This document shows, piece after piece, positions 57,709 to 64,000 of a stretch of 64,000 bases of DNA. The translations under genes and the position numbers were made by a program. Each line of letters opens with the position of its first letter. Positions within the stretch are counted from its first letter, which is position 1. The notes beneath the pieces are model-generated. The model ran no database searches. It was not told where the DNA came from and saw only the letters and a list, made by a program, of their open reading frames with translations. Origin of the DNA: CAIWHR01 sp963779805 (GTDB taxonomy: Bacteria; Pseudomonadota; Gammaproteobacteria; Burkholderiales; Casimicrobiaceae); NCBI GenBank assembly GCA_963779805.1, contig CAVZZN010000013.1:62001-126000 (forward strand). Reading direction: 5' to 3'.

Positions 57709-58064
57709 GAAGAGTTCTTGAAACTCTTCGCGGCGCGGCGTAGTCTCACCTGCAGAGGGTGGATGGATGTCTGCGAGTGCGAGCGCCGGACGTCCGGTGT
57801 GGTGCGCAGTTCCGGGCAACCCGGTGGTGTCGCGAGCCGCGAGCCATCCCGATGCTGTACGCAACAGACGACGGGAGGTGCCTCTATCGATGACATCAAC
57901 TACTTGTCGACCCCCAAGCCGGTGAACCACCGGCGGCACACGTTGCCGTGAGCAACGCAACCAGCCACGCAAAGTGGCGATCCTGCAAAGCCCCGCGCTC
58001 ATCGTGGGGCTTTGCGTTTGTGCGGTTCCCGGGCCGGAGTGGCCCGGCTGCATGACGAACCATC
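57709..58064 (+). promoter_or_regulatory. Promoter and structured leader of the DEAD-box helicase gene
   Basis: TTGAAA (57718-57723) and TAGTCT (57741-57746), separated by 17 bases, make a plausible sigma-70 promoter; the -35 lies inside an eight-base inverted repeat GAAGAGTT/AACTCTTC (57709-57716 and 57722-57729). The 300-base leader then shows five hairpins in a row: GCCGGTG/CACCGGC (57918-57934), CGTTGC/GCAACG (57941-57957), GCCAC/GTGGC (57964-57978), GCAAAGCCCC/GGGGCTTTGC (57985-58015) and CCGGGCC/GGCCCGG (58029-58047). The last has GGAG in its loop. This density of structure before an RNA-helicase gene suggests auto-regulated translation or attenuation. Confidence 0.6.
57985..58015 (+). 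terminator. Attenuator-like hairpin in the helicase leader
   Basis: Perfect ten-base-pair stem GCAAAGCCCC (57985-57994) with GGGGCTTTGC (58006-58015), loop of 11 bases, followed by GTTTGTG. The weak T-tract and location upstream of the coding region fit an attenuator rather than an operon-end terminator; the preceding SPFH gene ends 384 bases earlier. Confidence 0.5.
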
Positions 58065-59739
58065 ATGACTGACGCTACCCGCATTGCGACCTTTCAATCC
58101 CTGGGCCTGCCCGGCGAGATCCTGCAGGTGCTCGACGAGCTGGGCTACGAAGAGCCCACACCCATCCAGTTGCAGGCGATTCCCGTGCTGCTTGCGGGAC
58201 GCGACGTGCTGGGCAGCGCGGCGACGGGCACGGGCAAGACTGCCGCGTTCGCATTGCCGCTCATCGCCAGGCTCGATCGGAGGGTGCCCACCGTTCAGGC
58301 CCTCGTCATGACGCCCACCCGCGAGCTCGCGGTCCAGGTCGCGGAAGCCGTGCACCGCTATGGTCGGCACCTGCACGTCAGCGTGCTTCCGCTGTACGGC
58401 GGACAGCCCATGCAGCGGCAGCTCTCCGCGCTGCGACGGGGCGTCCAGGTGGTGGTCGGTACGCCGGGACGATTGCTCGATCACATCGGCCGCGGCAGCC
58501 TTGCGCTCGACAACGTGCGCTATCTCGTGCTCGACGAGGCCGACGAGATGCTCGACATGGGCTTCATCGAGGACATCGAGGCCATCCTCGAGGAGACGCC
58601 GAAGGATCGGCAGACGGCGCTCTTCTCCGCCACGTTCCCGGCACGCATCAGCGAGCTCGCGCGGCGTCACATGACGAAACCCGAGCGTATTGCGGTCAAG
58701 GCCGAAGTGCACGCGACCCCGCGCGTTCGCCAGGTCGCCTACGTCGTTCCGCGTCCGCAGAAGATCGAGGCGCTCGGTCGCATCCTGGACCTCGAAGCGC
58801 CCGCATCCGCGATCATCTTCTGCCGAACCCGGATGGAGGTGGACGAGCTCGCCGAAGCGATGGCAAGCCGCGGCTACAGTCCGGAGGCGTTGCACGGCGG
58901 CTTTGCGCAACAGCAGCGCGATCGCGTCATGAGCCGCTTTCGCGAAGGGACCGCGGATCTGCTGATCGCCACCGACGTCGCCGCACGCGGCCTCGACATC
59001 GAGCAGGTGAGTCACGTCATCAACTACGACATTCCCCAGTCGCCCGATGTGTACGTGCATCGCATCGGCCGAACGGGTCGGGCGGGGCGCGAAGGCACCG
59101 CGATCACGCTCGTTGCGCCGCAGGGAGCACGGACTGCTCAAGGCGATCGAGAGAGTGGTGAAGCAGAAGATCGAGCCGGCGCGCATCCCGAGTCTCGCCG
59201 ACGTGCGGGCACGCCGGATCGCGGCGCTCACGGCCGCGATCCGCGAGACGCTCGTCGCGGATGCATTCGAGCCGTACCGGGTCGCGGTGCAATCGCTCGC
59301 CGAGGAGTACGACGGTCTCGACATCGCGGCCGCGGCGGCGAAGCTCGCCGCCGAAGCGACGCACGGCCAGCAAGGCGACGAAGTGCCCGAGGTGATCGAC
59401 GCCGGCCCGGTGCGCGGTTCGCGTGAGCAGCGTCAGCCGCCGCGCAACGCCGCCGGTCCGCGGCGCGACGGCACGCGCGCGCCGAAGCGTCGCTCCGATG
59501 GCATGACACGCCTGGTCGTGACGATCGGGCAGCACCATGGCGTGCGGCCGAAGGACATCGTCGGCGCGATCGCGAACGAGGCGAAGATTCCGGGCGACGC
59601 GATCGGCGCGATCGAGATCGGCGACGAGTATTCGTTGGTCGAAGTGCGCGAAGCGCAGGCCGAGAAGGTCATTCGCGCACTCTCGCGCGCAACCATGCGC
59701 GGCCAGCGGGTGTCGGCGCGGCGCGAGAGCGAGAGCTAA
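58065..59739 (+). CDS. DEAD-box ATP-dependent RNA helicase, DeaD/CsdA-like
   Basis: About 557 residues with a net +1 frame break near 59125 (extra G in CAGGGAG). Motifs: Q motif PTPIQLQAIP, Walker A ATGTGKT (about 53-59), PTRELAVQVAEA, VLDEADEMLDMGF, SAT in FSATFP, TDVAARGLDIEQV and HRIGRTGRAGREG. A C-terminal DbpA-type RNA-binding domain (RLVVTIGQHHGVRPKDIVGA to EYSLVEV) follows a basic linker. Likely ribosome-assembly or cold-adaptation helicase. Preceded by a strongly structured leader. Confidence 0.92.
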
Positions 59740-59844
59740 GCCCGCAGGTCGACGCTACGCTCCTTCGCAGGGACCGCGAAGTCGCGCATGCGCGGGACCG
59801 GCGCTGCTCGGATCCAGCGCAACGGGCCCCGGCCTCGATGGATG

Positions 59845-62652
59845 TCAGGATGCTCGCGGATGCGGCGACGAAGCGGCATGCTCCATCGCCGAGAACACGC
59901 GAGCACGGCGCGGCAGATCCTGCGTGTCGGCGATGCCCGGCTGCGCGCACCATGCGAGCAGGCGTTCGCCCGCGCCGGCCGGGCCGCTGGTCGCTCCCCC
60001 CTGAAAGCGGTCGCGTAGCTGCTTCAACTGCAGCGTGCGTCGCTGCGCCTGGAGCTCCGGCGGTGATTCGAGACCGAGCTGCAGCTCGAGCGCGAGCAGC
60101 ATCTCGCGCCGCGACTCGGCATCGCCTTCGATGCGCGCCCGGTACGCGGCTGCCGCCGCTTCATCGCCCAGGGCACGCAGCGCCGCATCCCGGCGGGCGA
60201 GCATGGCCTTCTCCCACGCGGCAGGCAGCGCCGGCAGCTCGGCCCACCGTGCATGGATGGTGGCCGAGTCCGGTGCCGCCGCCGTGCGAGCGCAGCAGGC
60301 GATCGAGCTCTTCGCAGACGCGTTCCTTCGCTTCGAGCGTCTGCCACACGGCGGCCTTGCGGGCTCGCGCACGTACCGACGACGCATCATCGATCGCCCT
60401 CCTCGCGGCGGCGAAGCGTGTCTCGAGGTGCCGCAGCGCGGGATCGGGCCGCTTCGCTGCGCGCGTCCACTGCTCCTGCAGATCCTGTGCGGCGCGACGC
60501 AACTGCTGCTCGTCCCTGTCCGTCGCCTTCGCGAGCTCCTCGAGCTGCACGCAGATGCTCTCGAGCGTGCCGCGCGCTTCGCGCTTCGCCTCGTCGTCCT
60601 GCTTGCGCTTCGCCGTGCGGGCCTCGAATACCGCATCGCACGCTGCGCGAAACTGCTCCCACAGCGTGCGCTCGTCGCGCTGCGTCAGCGTCAACGACTT
60701 GGCCTCGGCCTGCCAGCGGCCCTGGAGGGCCTTGACGTGCGCCGGCGTTTCGCGCTCCATGGCCCTCGCGGCCAGCGCGGCGACCTCCGCGATCAACGCG
60801 GCGCGGCGCGCCTTCGCTTCCTCGCGCACGGCGGACAGCGCATTGCGCAACGGCGCGAGCGCGCCGTCGAGTTGGGCCTCGAGCGCTTTCCACGCCTTGG
60901 GCTCGACGCTGCCGAGGTCGTTGCCGCGCCATCGCTCGCCCGTCTCGCGCAGCCAGCGCTCGATCGCGCGCCAGTCGCACGGCTCGGCGAGCAATGTCGG
61001 GGCGTGAGCTGCGGCCGCGGCGATGAATTCCTCGCGCTTGTGGCGCGCCTCCTTGCGCCGCAGCGCCTGCTCCGCGAAAAATCGTTTTGCGGGTGCGTAG
61101 GCCTTTTCGCAGGCGCGCTCGAAACGCTCCCGCAGGCTGCGCGGCACCGCGCCGTGCTGCTGCTCCAGCGCCTTCCATTCGTTGCGCAGCTTCTGCACTT
61201 CCGCCGCCACGTGCGGCGGGTCCAGCTTGAGACTCGCCGCGGCCTCCGCGCGCTCGCACATCTGGATGCAGGCCTGGTGCTGTCCGAACGACTTCCACTG
61301 CTCGATCTCGCGCAGTTCATGGTTCAGGCGGCCGAGCCGCTGCAGGGTCGGCTTCGGCAACAGCCCGGCGCTCGCCCTGTGCGCCTTGATCTCGTCGGTG
61401 GCGGCGCGGGCGCGCTGCAGCTCGCCCGCCGCAAGCGCCTGCTCCGCGGCGTGCAACAACGCGTGCACCTGCTGGCGCGCGACCTGCGTGGCCTGCTCCG
61501 CCGCGCGAGCCTGCGCGAGCCTGCGCTCCTCGACCACTTTCAGCGCCGTATCGAAGCGCTCCGTCAGCGCAGGCGTCCGAAGCGTCGGCTCGAGCGCCTG
61601 CCAGCGCTCCGGCAGCTTGGCGTCGTCGACCGACGTGCTCGCGGCGAGTTGCTCGGCCTCGATCACCATCGCTTCCGCCGCGGCCCGCGCCTCGACATCT
61701 CGAGCCCATTGCTCGATACGCTGCTCCGCCTCGTCGAGGCGGGACAGGAGGGACGGCGGCGCGAGGCCCTGCCCCAGTGCGCGCAGTGCGGCAAGGTCTT
61801 CGCGCCGGATCGCGAGCTCGTCCGACGTGGCGGGCGGTTGCGTCTGCCCGAGCCATGCTTCGACCGTGTGCTCGAACTCGGTGCGCGCGCGCTGCTCGGC
61901 GTGCTCGTGCGCGAAGCGTTCCTGCAGCGCCTGGCGGGCGGCTTCGCAGCGCGCGAGACGCGCCGCGTCGTCGACGCCGAGCGCTTCCCAGCGGCGGTTG
62001 AGCTCGATGACGCGCGTCAGGATCGGACCGGGCTCGCTCGCGAGCGCCTCGAGTTGCGCGAGGACGGCATCGGCTTCGGCCGTCTCGCGTTCGCGCGTCG
62101 CCATCGCATCGAGCTGCTTGCGCGCAAGCCGGGCCACGCCGCGGTCCTTGTCCCTCGCGCCTTCCGCAATGTTGCGCAGCCCCTCCGGCGTAGCCACGCG
62201 CTCGGCCGCGGCCATGCGCGTGTCGGCGTGCTCGGCAGCGAGCGCGAGCGCGACGAGCACGTCTTCCCCGCGAATCGACGCAATGGCGCTGCGGCGGCGC
62301 TGCGTATCGGCAGCGCGCTGCGCCACGTCCGCTCGGATGGCGTCGGTGCACTGCGGCCCCTTCGAGCAGGGTCGTCGCCCGGGCGCTATCCGGGGTTGCG
62401 GCGAGCAACGTCCCCAATGCGGTGGCGAGGGCAGCGCGCACTGCAGCATCGGACTCGTTCTCCCAGGCGGCGGCGAGGGCGTCGAGATTGCTGCAAGCGT
62501 TCACCGCAGCGATGCGCACTTCCGGCGCGGGATCGTTGGCGAGGAGCGCCGCGAGCTCGTCCGAGTCCGGCGGCAAGCTTGGCCACGGCGATGATCCGCC
62601 GTGCGGGGTCGTCGTCGTCCGACGGGGAACGAAACAGGCGTTGGATGAGCAT
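59845..62652 (-). CDS. DUF349-repeat protein with N-terminal HEAT-like region
   Basis: About 935 residues; three frame breaks, all net +1, near 62575, 62355 and 60275. Starts at ATG 62652 with MLIQRLFRSPSDDDDPARR. The first 170 residues are Ala-rich helices with HEAT-like periodicity (PAPEVRIAAVNAC). The rest consists of long alpha-helical coiled-coil DUF349 repeats with conserved Trp (RWEALG, RWQALE, EWKALEQ, RWQAEAK, EQWTRAAKR). Function of DUF349 proteins is unknown; they are common in proteobacteria. The short C-terminal residues after the last break include a Gln-rich helix. Confidence 0.85.
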
Positions 62653-62849
62653 AGGTTCGGTGCGTCCCGCAGCGTGCATCGTGCGGGGGGACATTCGAGG
62701 AGCCAGGACGCCATGGTAATGAAAAAGCGCTTCGTCCGGCGAAGCGCCGTGACAACCCGCGGGGAGGCTTGCGCCGGCCAGCGCGCGCACGCACCGGCCA
62801 CCGCACCGAGCAGCCTTGGAAGTTGCTCAGCGCGTACGCGGATGATGCA

Positions 62850-63053
62850 TCACCAGAGGCGGATCTGCAGGCGGGCCGTTGCGCGATATTCGGGGATCAC
62901 CGAATCCACGGTCTCGTCCTCGAACAGCTTGATCTCGACGGATTCCATGCGCAGACCCGTGCGCTCGCAGAAGTCCTGTACCCATTTCTCGACATCCGCC
63001 GCGATCGCCGCTTCGGTCGATGCTGCGATTTCCTTGAGTTCGACGACTTGCAT
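62850..63053 (-). CDS. Small dodecin-like protein
   Basis: 67 residues. Predicted topology beta (MQVVELKEIAAS), long helix (TEAAIAADVEKWVQDFCE), beta (MESVEIKLFEDE), beta (EYRATARLQIRL) matches the dodecin fold, where twelve copies bind flavin, but the flavin-stacking Trp position in classic dodecins is not clear here, so the assignment is tentative. GGAGGCAGCC precedes the ATG. A FNR-type palindrome lies 121-134 bases upstream. Confidence 0.65.
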   Translation of the reverse strand: MQVVELKEIAASTEAAIAADVEKWVQDFCERTGLRMESVEIKLFEDETVDSVIPEYRATARLQIRLW

Positions 63054-63173
63054 GGCTGCCTCCTATCGCGCGCAGTAGAGCCGGGCCGCAGGGCTGCCGC
63101 GGCCGTCGCAAACGCTCATGGTAAGGCAAACGATCACGCGACCGCTGCAAAGGGTCGCGGCCGTGCGACAGCC

Positions 63174-63187
63174 ATGATGCACATCAA
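63174..63187 (-). promoter_or_regulatory. Candidate FNR/Anr binding site
   Basis: Minus-strand TTGATGTGCATCAT matches the FNR consensus TTGAT-N4-ATCAA at nine of ten fixed positions. It is located upstream of the small dodecin-like gene and just downstream of the cytochrome c gene, both on the minus strand. An oxygen-responsive promoter for the small gene is the natural reading. A separate hairpin GCGACC/GGTCGC lies at 63138-63158. Confidence 0.45.
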
Positions 63188-63207
63188 GGGCGCACGACGC
63201 CTGCGTC

Positions 63208-64000
63208 CTAGCCCCCGCCCTTGCCGGCATAGAAGGTCGCAACGCGGTCGATCGCGACGTTGCTGTACGCGGAGCTCATGTTGTGCATCGCGGAGCCCTC
63301 GCGCCTGCCGTCGCGGTACGCTCGCAGCGCTATCGCGAGATAGGCCCGGTCCTGGCCCTTGATCCTGGGGGCGGTAACCGGACCGTTGTCGCTGTCGTGG
63401 CAGCGGTCGCACTGCGTTGCGATGGCCTCGACCGACGCGGGCGTCTTCTCGGCCGCCTGGGGTGTCTGCGCGGCGAAGTACGCGGCGAGGTTCCTGGCGT
63501 CCTGGTCGCTGAGTCCGACCACCTGATATTCCATGCTCCAGCGCGTGCCGGCCGCCTGGTGCACCCGGATGGCCTTCGCGAGGTATTGCTCGTCCTGGCC
63601 CGCGAGGTTCGGGATCGAGCTGTCATGACTCACACCGTCGGCCCCATGGCATCCGCTGCAGGGGCCGCTTATCGCGCTGCCGGCCTGAGGATCGCCTCCG
63701 TGCGTCGTGCCGCGTGCCACAGGCGTTTGCGAGGCGAAATAGAGGCTCAGGCGTTCGAGCTGCATGTCGTCCGCGGTCGCCGATACGGCCTTCATTGCCC
63801 GATCGGCGCGTACGCCGCTATGGAATTCGTGCATCGCAGCGATCAGATAGTACGGCTGCTGTCCGGCGAGGCTCGGCACGCCGGGGCGCGTGCTGTTGCC
63901 GCCTTCGCCATGGCACTTCACGCAAGGGGCCGCCAGGGTCTGCGCGTCGTCGTGCCCGAGCGAAGCAGCCTTCGGCTCCGCGGGGGTTGCGGGCGGCGTG
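63208..64000 (-). CDS. Multiheme cytochrome c, N-terminus outside the window
   Basis: At least 264 residues; the start lies beyond base 64000. Three haem-binding motifs of type CxxCH: CVKCH, CSGCH and CDRCH, each followed by a conserved segment (SLAGQQPYYLIAAMHEFHSG, NLAGQDEQYLAKAIRVHQAA, RIKGQDRAYLAIALRAYRDG) and a distal Met-containing region typical of class I cytochrome c of the c4/c553 type. Three repeats of about 95 residues suggest a periplasmic tri-haem electron carrier. The window edge cuts the signal peptide and partner genes. Confidence 0.9.
   Translation of the reverse strand, partial: TPPATPAEPKAASLGHDDAQTLAAPCVKCHGEGGNSTRPGVPSLAGQQPYYLIAAMHEFHSGVRADRAMKAVSATADDMQLERLSLYFASQTPVARGTTHGGDPQAGSAISGPCSGCHGADGVSHDSSIPNLAGQDEQYLAKAIRVHQAAGTRWSMEYQVVGLSDQDARNLAAYFAAQTPQAAEKTPASVEAIATQCDRCHDSDNGPVTAPRIKGQDRAYLAIALRAYRDGRREGSAMHNMSSAYSNVAIDRVATFYAGKGGG

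Noticed and set aside
1..64000. CRISPR arrays, tRNA or rRNA genes, prophage
   Set aside because: No regularly spaced direct repeats, no cloverleaf sequences or rRNA signatures and no phage genes were seen in a read-through of both strands.

Overview
The window is a GC-rich chromosomal segment, most likely from a betaproteobacterium of the order Burkholderiales or a relative. That placement rests on the gene content (Betaproteobacteria-style phenylacetate operon with PaaN, IPTL-like sorting tail, DctQM/DctP TRAP system, DUF349 protein, FixJ-type regulators) and on codon use; no rRNA or marker gene fixes it. I see no phage, transposase, CRISPR array, tRNA or rRNA.

Layout. 1-7039: the 3' part of one giant secreted VCBS/FG-GAP, Ig-like and LamG protein, followed by a small lipoprotein, a roughly 550-base stretch of weaker coding character, and a zinc phospholipase C/P1-nuclease-like protein. 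10.1-13.5 kb: an Lhr-type DEXH helicase and a small exported protein with a sorting-type tail. 13.5-17.1 kb: a fused indolepyruvate ferredoxin oxidoreductase. 17.3-21.7 kb: an ABC/FtsX/AttH-lipocalin operon. 21.8-28.3 kb (minus strand): homogentisate catabolism (fahA, hmgA), a UbiA/MenA prenyltransferase and a MASE1 kinase/FixJ-type regulator pair. 28.4-30.3 kb: a BON-LysM protein and a D-2-hydroxyacid dehydrogenase. 30.4-42.6 kb: a phenylacetate cluster, paaX divergent from paaA-B-C-D-E-N-G-H-I-K-J. 42.6-51.2 kb: a LysR regulator, a split two-subunit indolepyruvate oxidoreductase, a hotdog thioesterase and a TRAP transporter. 51.2-57.6 kb: a MarR-GNAT protein, a cupredoxin, an SDR protein, an acyl-CoA dehydrogenase and an NfeD/SPFH pair. 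57.6-64 kb: a structured leader and a DEAD-box RNA helicase, a DUF349 protein, a small dodecin-like protein and a multiheme cytochrome c cut by the window end.

The unifying theme from 13 to 51 kb is aromatic amino-acid catabolism. Homogentisate enzymes finish tyrosine/phenylalanine breakdown to fumarate and acetoacetate. Arylpyruvate oxidoreductases can make arylacetyl-CoA from transaminated amino acids, and PaaABCDE with downstream enzymes takes phenylacetyl-CoA to acetyl-CoA and succinyl-CoA. HPPD, maleylacetoacetate isomerase, paaF and a PaaZ-type hydratase domain are not in the window.

Two sequence-level features stand out. First, about 33 reading-frame breaks in 16 genes on both strands are nearly all net +1 in the direction of translation, which looks like uncorrected insertion errors more than gene decay. 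Second, a dispersed intergenic palindrome family built on TTACTCNGAGTAA recurs at five places; it encodes Tyr-Ser-Glu-stop on either strand and supplies the real stop codon of at least two genes.
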